A DNA stretch of 64,000 bases from an uncultured Clostridia bacterium (GTDB lineage: Bacteria > Bacillota > Clostridia > Oscillospirales > CAG-272), in the NCBI GenBank assembly GCA_948466345.1, contig CAOKAC010000001.1, positions 258,283 to 322,282 of the forward strand, given 5' to 3'. Both the position numbers and the translations under genes were made by a program. Under the pieces are notes generated by a model. It ran no database searches, was not told the DNA's origin, and worked only from the letters and a program-made list of their open reading frames with translations. Shown in pieces: positions 24,977-34,107 of this stretch; within the stretch, counting starts at the first letter, position 1; every line of letters begins with the position of its first letter.

Positions 24977-26053
24977 ATGAAGAAAAAGGTTGGCATCGTC
25001 GGATACGGCGGCATGGGACAATGGCATGCCTGCAGCATTACCGGCACCACATATTTGGAATCCATCCCCTTTGAAGAAAGCGATGTAGCAGAAGTCGCCG
25101 GTGTGTATGACATTGATCCGGAAAAAAGAGGCAAGGCCCAGGCAGACGGATATACTGTATATCCATCTTTGGACGCTCTGCTGGCAGTTCCCGAAATCGA
25201 TATCATAGTGGTGGCAACGCCCAATGATGTGCATGAATCCATTGCTGTGCAGGCAATGGAAGCAGGCAAACACGTTATTGTAGAAAAACCGGTGACCATG
25301 TCCTGTGAGGCTTTAGACGCTATGATCGCAGCAGCGGAGAAAAACGGCAAAAAATTTTCCGTGCACCAAAATCGCCGTTTTGATGATTATTTTGTAGCTA
25401 TGAAGCAGCTTGCAGATGAAGGCACAATTGGAGATATCATCAGTATCGAATCCCGCATTCACGGTGATCACGGCGTGCCGGGGGACTGGCGTAAAACAGT
25501 GGAACAGGGCGGTGGCATGCTCTACGACTGGGGCGTGCATATGCTGGACCAGCAGCTGTGGATGCTGGGGTATGACGTTGACCGGGTATACGCCCGCTTT
25601 GACTATCTCACGGGGATTCCGGTAGATGATGGCTGCTTTGTAGATGTATATTTGAAAAGCGGCAAGATGCTGCATACAGAAATCTGCACCTACAACTTTA
25701 TCCCGCTGCCAATGATGTATATGCGAGGCAGAACAGGCACAGCCTTGTTCGGTACCTGGGGAGACGATGTGCAAGTCGTACGCTGCACGGAATGGGGCGA
25801 CCACGACAACATCCTGCCGGTAAAGGCTGCGGCAGGACTCACCAAGACGATGGCGCCCCGGACAGGACGCTCCATGGAACAACTTTCTATAAAACTTCCC
25901 AAAACAGACGTCCACGATTACTATCGCAATTTCTGCGCCGCCATCGACGGCAAAGCAGATTTGCTGGTAAACCATGCGCAGATGCGTGTAGTTATGCAGG
26001 TAATTATGGCAGCGTTTGAGTCTGCCCAAACCGGTACTGTTGTGAAATTTTAA
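24977..26053 (+). CDS. Gfo/Idh/MocA-family oxidoreductase
   Basis: The 358-residue NAD(P)-dependent dehydrogenase has an N-terminal Rossmann fold (VGIVGYGGMGQWH), the conserved VATPNDVHE and VEKPVTMS segments, and a C-terminal substrate domain with GGGMLYDWGVHMLDQ, where the Asp and His form the catalytic site. The family oxidises or epimerises sugars and inositols; the substrate is not evident. It is transcribed alone from a strong promoter and ends in a good terminator. The start codon follows a weak GGGTAAAG. Confidence 0.9.
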   Translation: MKKKVGIVGYGGMGQWHACSITGTTYLESIPFEESDVAEVAGVYDIDPEKRGKAQADGYTVYPSLDALLAVPEIDIIVVATPNDVHESIAVQAMEAGKHVIVEKPVTMSCEALDAMIAAAEKNGKKFSVHQNRRFDDYFVAMKQLADEGTIGDIISIESRIHGDHGVPGDWRKTVEQGGGMLYDWGVHMLDQQLWMLGYDVDRVYARFDYLTGIPVDDGCFVDVYLKSGKMLHTEICTYNFIPLPMMYMRGRTGTALFGTWGDDVQVVRCTEWGDHDNILPVKAAAGLTKTMAPRTGRSMEQLSIKLPKTDVHDYYRNFCAAIDGKADLLVNHAQMRVVMQVIMAAFESAQTGTVVKF

Positions 26054-26088
26054 TAAAAAAGCTTCTCCTTCGGAGAAGCTTTTTTATT
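26052..26088. terminator. Bidirectional terminator between convergent genes
   Basis: AATAAAAAAGCTTCTCC pairs with GGAGAAGCTTTTTTATT around a 3-nt loop. It begins at the stop of the oxidoreductase and reaches the stop of the convergent gene. Confidence 0.93.
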
Positions 26089-26755
26089 AAAACCAACTTT
26101 GCTTTTGCCACAAGCCTGGAATATTCATGATATTTCCAACTGCATCCGTTATCTTTTTTAGGTGAAATCCCCTGGATGGATGCCCGCAATCCATCACGCC
26201 TTCCACATAGTTGGGCAACAAATTTTTTATAGTATCATATACACCGCCGCAAATGACATATTTCGGTCCCAAAAGCTCTATTTCTTTTTTTATGAAACAT
26301 CTATATTTTATAGCATACTGTTTGAATTGGTTCGGTGTATGTCCTGCAAATCCACCTCGTTTATTTAGATTCATAAATGCACAAAACGCAGCGTTATTTT
26401 TACCAGGCAGGCAAAAAAGCGCCTTCTCAATAAAAGTCCAATATTTCCCTGTATCTTTTTGTTTTTCCCTCATCCAAAAATTTTCCCCGCATTCTTGTCT
26501 ATCAATATCTTCGATCACATTGGACACTCTGCAAATAATAAGAATTTTATTATATTTTTTCTCGCATAAATATCCGTCCGGATAGAAAAAATTTCTAAAT
26601 GCATCGAATCCAGGATATTCTTTGGAGATAGGACAAATAGGCAAGGTTTTTTCCGGATTTTCTTCTGCGTGATGCGCCTTCTTCCAGGAACCAAATAGCT
26701 CTTTTAGATTTTTTGCTTTTTGGGCCTCTATTTCTAATCCTTCAAAAGTATACAT
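26087..26755 (-). CDS. Hypothetical protein resembling the uracil-DNA glycosylase superfamily
   Basis: I do not recognise this 222-residue protein with certainty. Its layout recalls the UDG fold: a strand KILIICRVSN, a middle FWMREKQ...YWTFIEKAL segment, AAFCAFMNLNKRGG where UDGs have the N-x-(v)-K strand, ELLGPKYVICGG as the 'lkPkvivllG' strand, and CGHPSRGF as the 'HPS' motif B. Motif A is weak, so glycosylase activity is doubtful. The gene is much richer in A and T than its neighbours and stands alone between a terminator and a T-box, which suggests recent acquisition. AAAGGA precedes the start. Confidence 0.45.
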   Translation of the reverse strand: MYTFEGLEIEAQKAKNLKELFGSWKKAHHAEENPEKTLPICPISKEYPGFDAFRNFFYPDGYLCEKKYNKILIICRVSNVIEDIDRQECGENFWMREKQKDTGKYWTFIEKALFCLPGKNNAAFCAFMNLNKRGGFAGHTPNQFKQYAIKYRCFIKKEIELLGPKYVICGGVYDTIKNLLPNYVEGVMDCGHPSRGFHLKKITDAVGNIMNIPGLWQKQSWF

Positions 26756-26808
26756 TTATTTTTTCCTTTCTAAATACTGTGGAATATTAATTTTTCTGTT
26801 TTCCCCCC

Positions 26809-26837
26809 TTGACAAGCGGCCCACGGTATGCTACGTT
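26809..26837 (+). promoter_or_regulatory. Promoter of the thrS leader
   Basis: TTGACA (26809-26814), a 17-bp spacer and TACGTT (26832-26837) preceded by an extended -10 TGC. It lies directly ahead of the T-box. Confidence 0.65.
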
Positions 26838-26839
26838 GA

Positions 26840-27050
26840 TATATACAAATATTCATGCGGACCATGTTGTCCGGTAGATTTTTATCTTGTCGTGCAAAGA
26901 GAGCTGCTTGGTGGGTGTAAAAGCGGACGCGACAGCCGGATGGTACCAGCCGCAGGTGTAAATTTTATAATAATTGAGTGAAACGCTCGGGTGGAACCGT
27001 GCGGACATTGTCCTCACCCCGACACATTTTTGTCGGTGCGGGGATTTTTT
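26840..27050 (+). promoter_or_regulatory. T-box leader for threonine (thrS)
   Basis: This leader senses uncharged tRNA-Thr. The stem I landmarks are AAAGAGAGC near 26898, then TTGGTGGGTGTAAAAGC; ACC (26945-26947) in the specifier position is a threonine codon. The T-box core GGGTGGAACCGTGCGG (26989-27004) forms the antiterminator, and the competing terminator (CCGACA/TGTCGG plus C/G arms) runs to a T-tract ending at 27050. When tRNA-Thr is uncharged the antiterminator forms and thrS is read. The tRNA-Thr(GGT) gene at 54.1 kb matches the ACC specifier. Confidence 0.93.
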
Positions 27051-27091
27051 CTTTTCCCGTACCGTAAGAAAAAAGGAAAGGATAAAAAATT

Positions 27092-29026
27092 ATGCGGATT
27101 CAATTTGAAAACGGTCCAACAATGGAACCCGAGCAGGCAGCTTCTATATACGACTTGGCTGCCCAGGCGGGCGCTATCTCCCGGGAGGTAATCGCTGCTG
27201 AAATCGATGGAGTGGTCATGGATCTTACTTCCGTAGTATCTCAGGACGCCAACATTCGCCTGCTTACCTTTGCAGATGAAGCAGGACAGCGGGTATTCAA
27301 TCACACTGCAAGCCACATTCTGGCCCAGGCGGTAAAACGCCTGTATCCCGAAACGAAACTGGCAATTGGGCCTGCCATTGACAACGGATTTTACTACGAT
27401 TTTGATTCAGAAATTTCTTTCACCCCCGAAATTCTCACAAAGCTGGAAGGGGAAATGAAGAAAATTGTAAAGGAAAACCTACGTTTGGAGCGATTTACGC
27501 TGTCTCGAGATGAGGCAATCGCTCATATGGAGGCTGCAGGAGAGCCCTACAAAGTACAGCTGATTTCCCGCGTGCCCCAGGGCGAGGAAATTTCTTTCTA
27601 CCGGCAGGGAGAATTTACCGATCTGTGTGCCGGCGCCCACCTATTTGCTACAGGGCTTGTAAAGGCCATAAAGCTTACCTCCTGTACAGGTGCTTACTGG
27701 GAAGGCAACAGCAACAACAAAATGCTGCAGCGTATCTACGGTACGGCTTTCCCCAAAAAAGACCAGCTAAATGCATATCTGGCTATGGTTGAGGAAGCAA
27801 AAAAGCGGGATCACAACAAAATTGGCCGGGAATTGGAATATTTCACTACAGTAGACGTAATCGGCCAGGGACTGCCGATTTTGATGCCCAAGGGTGCAAA
27901 GGTAATCCAGACTCTGCAGCGGTTTGTAGAAGATGAAGAAGCCCGCCGAGGATACGTGCTCACAAAAACGCCCTACATGGCAAAGCGTGAACTGTACAAA
28001 ATATCCGGACACTGGGATCACTACCGGGACGGTATGTTTGTTTTGGGCGATCCGGATGACGAAAGCAAGGAATGCCTTGCGCTGCGGCCGATGACCTGTC
28101 CCTTCCAGTATCAGGTATATCTAAATAAAAAGCGTTCCTACCGGGATCTGCCTATGCGGCTTGCAGAAACCTCCACCCTGTTCCGCAACGAGGATTCGGG
28201 AGAAATGCATGGACTAATCCGTGTACGCCAGTTTACGATTTCCGAAGCACATATCGTGCTGCGCCCCGACCAGCTTGCCCAAGAGTTCAAGGGCTGTTTG
28301 GAGCTTGCAAACTATATGCTTGAACTTTTGGGTCTGGCAGAGGACTGCACCTACCGGTTCTCTCAGTGGGATCCCAATAATCGGGAAAAATATGAAGGTA
28401 CCACTGAACAGTGGGAGGAAGCCCAGGCAGTCATGAAAAACCTGTTAGACGAAATTGGGCTAGAGTATAAAATCGGTATTGATGAGGCCGCTTTCTACGG
28501 ACCTAAACTGGACATTCAGATCAAGAACGTCCACGGTAAGGAAGACACGCTGATCACCCTGCAGATTGATATGCTGCTGGCTGAAAAATTTGGTATGGAA
28601 TATACCGATTCAGACAATACGCAAAAAACGCCGTATATCATCCACCGTACCAGCATCGGTTGCTACGAACGCACCCTGGCGCTGCTATTAGAAAAATATG
28701 CCGGCGCGCTGCCCTTGTGGATTGCGCCTGTACAAGTAACCGTGCTGCCAGTGTCCAATCTGTTTGAAGAATATGCTGTGCAGGTGCGCGATAAGCTGCA
28801 GGCCGCCGGTATCCGGGTAGAAATGGACGCTCGCAATGAAAAGATTGGCTATCGTGTACGGGAAGCACAGCTCTCCAAGGTTCCGTATATGGCCATTGTA
28901 GGGGCCGATGAACAGGAAGCCGGAACAGTATCTGTCCGTGCCCGGAAAGAGGGAGAAGGCGGACTCCTGTCTGTGGACGACTTTATACAAAAGGTTCTCT
29001 TAGAAATCGCCGAAAAAAGAAAATAA
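27092..29026 (+). CDS. thrS: Threonyl-tRNA synthetase
   Basis: ThrS attaches threonine to its tRNAs in the cytosol. The 644-residue protein has an N-terminal TGS domain (1-62), the editing domain with HTASHILAQAV and the DLCAGAHL metal site, the class II core with MTCPFQ (zinc Cys), motif 2 RLAETSTLFRNE and motif 3 near HRTSIGCYERTL, and a C-terminal anticodon-binding domain. Length and domain order are normal. ATG 27092 follows AGGAAAGGA. It is a single-gene unit under T-box control. Confidence 0.97.
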   Translation: MRIQFENGPTMEPEQAASIYDLAAQAGAISREVIAAEIDGVVMDLTSVVSQDANIRLLTFADEAGQRVFNHTASHILAQAVKRLYPETKLAIGPAIDNGFYYDFDSEISFTPEILTKLEGEMKKIVKENLRLERFTLSRDEAIAHMEAAGEPYKVQLISRVPQGEEISFYRQGEFTDLCAGAHLFATGLVKAIKLTSCTGAYWEGNSNNKMLQRIYGTAFPKKDQLNAYLAMVEEAKKRDHNKIGRELEYFTTVDVIGQGLPILMPKGAKVIQTLQRFVEDEEARRGYVLTKTPYMAKRELYKISGHWDHYRDGMFVLGDPDDESKECLALRPMTCPFQYQVYLNKKRSYRDLPMRLAETSTLFRNEDSGEMHGLIRVRQFTISEAHIVLRPDQLAQEFKGCLELANYMLELLGLAEDCTYRFSQWDPNNREKYEGTTEQWEEAQAVMKNLLDEIGLEYKIGIDEAAFYGPKLDIQIKNVHGKEDTLITLQIDMLLAEKFGMEYTDSDNTQKTPYIIHRTSIGCYERTLALLLEKYAGALPLWIAPVQVTVLPVSNLFEEYAVQVRDKLQAAGIRVEMDARNEKIGYRVREAQLSKVPYMAIVGADEQEAGTVSVRARKEGEGGLLSVDDFIQKVLLEIAEKRK

Positions 29027-29062
29027 GAAAAGCGCTCCCGTAAACGGGAGCGCTTTTCGTTC
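29027..29062 (+). terminator. Intrinsic terminator of thrS
   Basis: GAAAAGCGCTCCCG / CGGGAGCGCTTTTC with loop TAAA directly follows the thrS stop. Confidence 0.92.
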
Positions 29063-29080
29063 CCGCGGCGTAGAGAAATC

Positions 29081-29107
29081 AAAAAGAGGGACATCGTCCC
29101 TCTTTTT
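29081..29107 (-). terminator. Intrinsic terminator of hemW
   Basis: AAAAAGAGGGAC / GTCCCTCTTTTT with loop ATC overlaps the hemW stop codon and gives a T-run on the minus strand. Confidence 0.9.
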
Positions 29108-30308
29108 AAAACTGATTCGCCGGAGAAATGGCGTTCAAATCCTCGAAGGTTAAAATATCTGATAAAATATAGTTGGATACAAACATCCCCGCATGGGTCA
29201 GCGCAATGTTATCTCCTCGCCGTACCATATAACCCTTTTTCAAATAAAAGGGCAGCTTGGCGCCGTATAATTCCAGAAAATCACTGCCGAAGGTGCGCTG
29301 AAATTCTCCCAAGGGAAGTCCCTCCGAAAGGCGGAACTTCAACATAATATATTCGCCCATCCGAGCCTTTCCCTTTATCTCTTCAGAAGAAACTGTAATG
29401 CCGATATCGCTTTCAATATGCTCAATCCCCTTGATATATGCCTGCACATTGGGAACAAAAGAAAACCGGGTCCCGTTAAAATAAGAATGGGCACTGGGGC
29501 CAAGACCCAAATATTCTTCGCAGTTCCAATATTTCAGATTGTGCTTACACATCTTCCCCGGCCGGGCGAAATTGCTGATCTCATACTGCTTGTATCCCCG
29601 TTTTTCCAGCATAGCACAGGCGGCACGGTACATATCAAACTCCATATCCTCATCGGGAAGAGACAGCTGACGCCGTAGCTTGTAAAAAGGAGTGCCTGGC
29701 TCAATTTTTAAATTATACAGCGAAACGTGCTCCGGACGCAGCCGGGTAACATAATCAACCGACCCTAGCAGACTTTCTTGTGTCTGCCGGGGAATCCCAA
29801 ACATAAGATCCACACTAATATTTTCAATTTTTGCCCGCCGGGCGTCCCGGAAGCACTGTTCAAAGTCCCCGCGGCTGTGGATCCTGGACAGGGCCTGCAG
29901 TTCTCCCTCATGGGCAGATTGCAATCCAATACTGATCCGGTTTACGCCGGCACGGCGCATACGGACGAATGTTCTATATGTGACAGTGGCAGGATTTACC
30001 TCTACAGAAAATTCTGCATTTTTAGCCAAATGAAAGGTATGGCGCACCCCGCGAACCAATCGAAGCAGCTGTTCTTCCGGCAAAGCCGTTGGAGTTCCTC
30101 CGCCGATATATACACTGTCCGGCGTGCGCTGGGATACAGCGCTTTTATAATATTCCATATGGGAAAGCAGGGCATTTATATAGCGTTCATAGATTGTATC
30201 GTCTCCGGGAGCGAAAGAATAAAAATCGCAATATGCGCACTTACTGCGGCAAAAAGGTACATGTACATAAACTCCAAGCTTTCCGCCCACATTTTGAACG
30301 ACAGGCAT
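29106..30308 (-). CDS. hemW: Radical SAM heme chaperone HemW
   Basis: The 400-residue protein is a radical SAM enzyme with the cluster motif CRSKCAYCDF near the N-terminus, followed by GGGTPT. It also has HNLKYWN near residue 265, which matches the heme-binding HNxxYW motif that separates HemW from true coproporphyrinogen III dehydrogenase HemN. HemW hands heme to respiratory enzymes in other bacteria. No heme synthesis genes are seen nearby. AGGAGG precedes ATG 30308. It was often annotated as 'oxygen-independent coproporphyrinogen III oxidase', which is probably wrong here. Confidence 0.92.
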   Translation of the reverse strand: MPVVQNVGGKLGVYVHVPFCRSKCAYCDFYSFAPGDDTIYERYINALLSHMEYYKSAVSQRTPDSVYIGGGTPTALPEEQLLRLVRGVRHTFHLAKNAEFSVEVNPATVTYRTFVRMRRAGVNRISIGLQSAHEGELQALSRIHSRGDFEQCFRDARRAKIENISVDLMFGIPRQTQESLLGSVDYVTRLRPEHVSLYNLKIEPGTPFYKLRRQLSLPDEDMEFDMYRAACAMLEKRGYKQYEISNFARPGKMCKHNLKYWNCEEYLGLGPSAHSYFNGTRFSFVPNVQAYIKGIEHIESDIGITVSSEEIKGKARMGEYIMLKFRLSEGLPLGEFQRTFGSDFLELYGAKLPFYLKKGYMVRRGDNIALTHAGMFVSNYILSDILTFEDLNAISPANQF

Positions 30309-30447
30309 ACATCACTGCCTCCTTTCCCTATTGTTGCAATACAAGATTACACTGCTTATGATACCACAAATTCAAGGCCTGCGCAAGTCGTTTTCATGCC
30401 GACTTCTTCTGAATGTCTGAATTTACTGTGAATTTACAGGGATTCTA

Positions 30448-30476
30448 TTGAAATAAAATGGAATTTATTATATAAT
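30448..30476 (+). promoter_or_regulatory. Promoter of the metY-metA gene run
   Basis: TTGAAA (30448-30453), a 17-bp spacer and a perfect TATAAT (30471-30476), 57 bp before the metY start. I see no S-box or other sulfur riboswitch in the 30309-30532 gap. Confidence 0.88.
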
Positions 30477-30532
30477 GTATTGTGTGTTTTAATAGCACAA
30501 AAAATCCGGGTAACAGGAAAGGAAGAAAAATT

Positions 30533-31810
30533 GTGAAAGAATTTCATGTAGAGACCAAGTGCATCCAGGAAGGCTGGAAGCCCTCCAACGGAGAAGCCCG
30601 CGTGCTTCCCATCTATCAGAGTACCACTTATAAATATGACAGCGGAGAGCATCTCGGTCAGCTGTTCGACCTGTCCGCACCCGGACATATGTATACAAGA
30701 ATTTCAAACCCCACTGTAGCGTGTGTGGAAGAGAAAATCGCCGCTCTGGAAGGAGGCGTAGGCGCTATGTGCACCTCCTCCGGTCAGGCTGCTTCTCTGC
30801 TTTCTATTTTCAACATTACAAGCTCCGGAGAAAATTTTGTTTCCTGCTCCACCATTTACGGCGGCACCGTAAACCTGTTTGCCGTCACCATGAAGCGTAT
30901 GGGCATTGAAGTGCGCTTTGCCAGACCGGACATGACAGACGAGGAAATTCACGCCTTGTTTGACGAGAAAACCCGACTGGTATTTGGAGAAACCATTGCA
31001 AACCCTGCGCTGAACGTGTTGGATATTGAACGGTTTGCCGCGATTGCGCATGCCCATAATGTTCCGTTGGTCATTGACAATACATTTGCTACACCAGTGA
31101 TCTGCCGTCCTTTTGAGTTTGGTGCAGATATCGTCATCCATTCCACCACAAAATATTTGGACGGACATGCTTCTGTAGTAGGCGGTGTCATTGTAGACAG
31201 CGGAAAATTTGACTGGCAGGCCAGCGGAAAATATCCCGAACTGACTACACCGGACGAAAGCTACCATGGCGTAGTATACACCCGGGATTTTGGCAGCGCC
31301 GCATATATCACAAAAGCCCGTGTACAACTAATGCGGGATCTGGGCACAACGCCCCAGCCCATCGCTATGTACATTTTGAATTTGGGACTGGAAACGCTCG
31401 CCCTTCGTATGGAACGCCATTTTGAAAACGGTCTGGCCGTGGCAAAATATTTGGAAGGACATGATAAAATCAGCTGGGTCAACAATCCTGCACTGCCCTC
31501 GAACACACAATATGAAAGATGTCAAAAATATTTGGGCGGTAAGTCCTGCGGTGTTGTATCTTTTGGGGTGAAGGGCGGCAGAGATGCAGCAATGCGGTTT
31601 ATGAATCATCTGCAGTTGGCGCAGATTGTTGTACATGTTGCAGATGCACGTACCTGCGTACTCCATCCCGCGTCTACTACCCACCGTCAGCTTACCGATC
31701 AGCAGTTGGTAGATGCAGGCATCGGCCCAGACTTGATCCGTATGTCGGTGGGTATCGAAAACATCGATGATATTTTGGCCGACATCGAAAACGCCCTGTC
31801 TCAGGTATAA
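30533..31810 (+). CDS. metY: O-acetylhomoserine sulfhydrylase (MetY)
   Basis: MetY makes homocysteine from O-acetylhomoserine and sulfide, a direct route to methionine. The 425-residue PLP enzyme has the Cys/Met-metabolism signature, with SRISNPT-like TRISNPT, the SSGQAA loop, DNTFATP and the PLP lysine in HSTTKYLDGH. Its length fits MetY (about 430) better than cystathionine synthases (about 380). It starts with GTG after AAAGGAAG. metA, which makes its substrate, lies 45 bp downstream. Confidence 0.94.
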   Translation: MKEFHVETKCIQEGWKPSNGEARVLPIYQSTTYKYDSGEHLGQLFDLSAPGHMYTRISNPTVACVEEKIAALEGGVGAMCTSSGQAASLLSIFNITSSGENFVSCSTIYGGTVNLFAVTMKRMGIEVRFARPDMTDEEIHALFDEKTRLVFGETIANPALNVLDIERFAAIAHAHNVPLVIDNTFATPVICRPFEFGADIVIHSTTKYLDGHASVVGGVIVDSGKFDWQASGKYPELTTPDESYHGVVYTRDFGSAAYITKARVQLMRDLGTTPQPIAMYILNLGLETLALRMERHFENGLAVAKYLEGHDKISWVNNPALPSNTQYERCQKYLGGKSCGVVSFGVKGGRDAAMRFMNHLQLAQIVVHVADARTCVLHPASTTHRQLTDQQLVDAGIGPDLIRMSVGIENIDDILADIENALSQV

Positions 31811-31855
31811 AAATATACACAAAAGGCATAACTAACCATAACGGAGGACAAGCCG

Positions 31856-32779
31856 TTGCCAATTAAAATTCCAAACGCGTTGCCCGCAACGGAGACGCTG
31901 CAAAGCGAAAATATTTTTGTCATAACAGAAAATAGGGCTATCACCCAGGACATACGGCCACTGAAAATCGCCATCCTGAATCTGATGCCTACAAAAATCA
32001 CTACGGAAACTCAACTCGCCCGACTCCTGGGCAATACGCCGCTGCAGGTAGAACTGGAGTTGCTGCATACAGCTACGCATATGGCACGCAATACATCCGC
32101 TGAGCATATGCTCTCTTTCTACCGTACCTGGGAGGATGTGCAGAATGAAAAATTTGACGGCATGATTATTACCGGTGCGCCGGTAGAAAAAATGGAATTT
32201 GAAGCGGTTTCCTACTGGGACGAGTTATGCCAAGTTATGGAGTGGTCGAAAACGCACGTAACCAGCACCCTTCATATCTGTTGGGGCGCACAGGCCGGGT
32301 TGTATTATCATTATGGCATTGAAAAATATCCCCTGCCGGAAAAGCTATCCGGGATATTTCCGCATAAGAAGGACCGGAAAACTTCTATTCTGCTGCGGGG
32401 ATTCGACGACAGCTTTATGATCCCCCACTCACGCCATACCACAGTGCAGCGACAGGATATTGAAGCTGTGCCGGAGTTAAAAATTCTTGCCTCCGGGGAA
32501 GAAGATCGGGTAGGCGTATTCGCCGTATCCAATCAGGGCGGCAGCCAGATTTTTATCACCGGGCACCCGGAATATGACGGAGAAACTCTAAAAGGCGAAT
32601 ATCTGCGGGACAAGGCTGCAGGTCTTAACCCAGCCCAGCCGGAAAATTATTTTCCGGCTGGAGATGATACAAAGGATCCCATCGTCACTTGGCGTAGCCA
32701 TGCAAACCTGTTGTATTCCAACTGGCTAAACTACTTCGTATATCAAACCACACCTTACAACATCGAACAAATCGGTTGA
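31856..32779 (+). CDS. metA: Homoserine O-acetyltransferase (MetA family)
   Basis: This 307-residue enzyme activates homoserine for methionine synthesis. It starts with TTG 8 bases after GGAGG, giving the typical MPIKIP N-terminus. Catalytic residues align with the E. coli enzyme: C142 in HICWGAQAG, and H237 and E239 in TGHPEY. Residue 111 is Glu (GAPVEKME); published work shows that Glu here selects acetyl-CoA and Gly selects succinyl-CoA. It is therefore an acetyltransferase despite its usual 'succinyltransferase' label, and this agrees with the neighbouring MetY. A small ireB gene follows 16 bp later. Confidence 0.95.
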   Translation: MPIKIPNALPATETLQSENIFVITENRAITQDIRPLKIAILNLMPTKITTETQLARLLGNTPLQVELELLHTATHMARNTSAEHMLSFYRTWEDVQNEKFDGMIITGAPVEKMEFEAVSYWDELCQVMEWSKTHVTSTLHICWGAQAGLYYHYGIEKYPLPEKLSGIFPHKKDRKTSILLRGFDDSFMIPHSRHTTVQRQDIEAVPELKILASGEEDRVGVFAVSNQGGSQIFITGHPEYDGETLKGEYLRDKAAGLNPAQPENYFPAGDDTKDPIVTWRSHANLLYSNWLNYFVYQTTPYNIEQIG

Positions 32780-32795
32780 ACAAAGGAGACTGGCA

Positions 32796-33056
32796 ATGGC
32801 AGATCAACCCCACGCAAAAACCCAAACCTTTTCCATTCATGACGAAAGGGATCGAACCATCCGGGATATACTGACGGCAGTATATCAGGCGCTGCAGGAA
32901 AAAGGATACGATCCCATCAATCAGATGGTAGGATATATTCTCTCTGAGGATCCTACCTACATTACCAATCACAAAAATGCGCGGGCGCTTATTTGCCGGA
33001 TTGACCGGGACGAATTAATGGGAGCCCTTGTAAAATACTATTTGGGGCTGGGCTGA
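32796..33056 (+). CDS. ireB: IreB family regulatory protein (UPF0297)
   Basis: The 86-residue protein matches the IreB/UPF0297 family: [11 protein letters not shown] at the start, then [29 protein letters not shown] and a KYYLGLG end (family segment spans residues 38-86). In Enterococcus IreB is a small phosphoprotein substrate of the Ser/Thr kinase IreK and affects cephalosporin tolerance (known). The usual neighbours alaS and ruvX are absent here. AAGGAG precedes the start. Confidence 0.93.
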   Translation: MADQPHAKTQTFSIHDERDRTIRDILTAVYQALQEKGYDPINQMVGYILSEDPTYITNHKNARALICRIDRDELMGALVKYYLGLG

Positions 33057-33091
33057 ATCCTAAAACCAGGCAGGAGCAGGAGATACGGCGC

Positions 33092-34042
33092 ATGATTGTT
33101 TATAAATTGTCAATAAACGCCAAGACAGGCGCTCCTGCCTACATGCAGGTAGATGCGCTTCCCCCAGGCGCCGCCGTGGCCCTGGGAAATTTTGACGGGA
33201 TACACAGGGGACATCAACAGTTGTTTTCCAAGGCCAAAAGCGCAGGCTGCTCCAGTAGCGCTGCGTGGACGTTTACGCGCCTTGCAAAACCCGCGGATAC
33301 AGTACCCTTTCTTACCGATACAAAGACTAAGCTGCGGCTTTTCGCTGCGTGCGGTTTGGATTATGCGGTTTTAGAGGATTTTGAAGCAGTTCGCTCCCAG
33401 ACCCCCGCTGCCTTTGCAAAACAGTATCTTCCGGGGCGGCTTCTGGCTGGGAGTGTGATCTGCGGTTTTAACTTTCGTTTTGGAAAAGGCGGGGTAGGAG
33501 ATGCAGACGCACTACAGGCGTATCTCGCCCCTGCAGGAATCCCCGTCTTAATTGAAAAACCGGTTTTATGGAAAAACCGAATTGTTTCTTCCAGCGCTAT
33601 ACGCAGCTGTATTTTGGACGGAGACATGGATATGGCCCACGAACTTTTAGGCCATCCTTTTTCCATATCCTTTCCTGTAGTACGGGGCAAGCAGCTTGGA
33701 CGAACCATTGGTATTCCCACTATCAATCAAAGTTTTCCGGCGGGGCATATCATTCCTAAAAGCGGGATTTATGCCTGTACCTGCAACGTAGGTGAAGACA
33801 TCTTTTTAGGGGTAGCCAATATCGGCGTGCGGCCCACAGTTACGGGAGGACATGTTCCGGTAAACTGTGAAACCCATATTATTGACTATAACGGACTTCT
33901 ATACGGAAAAGAAATTCAGGTGAATTTTTTTCACCGTCTGCGGGATGAGGTTCGATTTGAAGATATCTCACAGTTGAAAGCGCAAGTGCAGCGCGATATA
34001 CAAACCACAATCCACTATTTCGAAACTACATATGGCGGCTAA
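33092..34042 (+). CDS. ribF: Bifunctional riboflavin kinase/FAD synthetase RibF
   Basis: RibF converts riboflavin to FMN and then FAD. The 316-residue protein has the N-terminal adenylyltransferase domain with GNFDGIHRGHQ (nucleotide-binding H-x-G-H) and a following ISSTxIR-like VSSSAIRSCI, then the C-terminal flavokinase domain with LGRTIGIPTIN (about residue 205 on) and NIGVRPTV. In the first domain, CSSSAAWTF replaces the more usual VVTF/VLTF strand. AGGAG stands 9-10 bases before ATG 33092. It is part of the tight metY to dockerin gene run. Confidence 0.95.
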   Translation: MIVYKLSINAKTGAPAYMQVDALPPGAAVALGNFDGIHRGHQQLFSKAKSAGCSSSAAWTFTRLAKPADTVPFLTDTKTKLRLFAACGLDYAVLEDFEAVRSQTPAAFAKQYLPGRLLAGSVICGFNFRFGKGGVGDADALQAYLAPAGIPVLIEKPVLWKNRIVSSSAIRSCILDGDMDMAHELLGHPFSISFPVVRGKQLGRTIGIPTINQSFPAGHIIPKSGIYACTCNVGEDIFLGVANIGVRPTVTGGHVPVNCETHIIDYNGLLYGKEIQVNFFHRLRDEVRFEDISQLKAQVQRDIQTTIHYFETTYGG

Positions 34043-34107
34043 TGTCGTCCTGCTTGCAGCGCATCCGCTATGGATGCGTTTCTACGTAAGAAAGGAGATA
34101 GAATTCA

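Noticed and set aside
29106..30308. Coproporphyrinogen III dehydrogenase HemN
   Set aside because: The HNxxYW-type heme-binding motif and the length fit HemW, and no heme synthesis genes are near.
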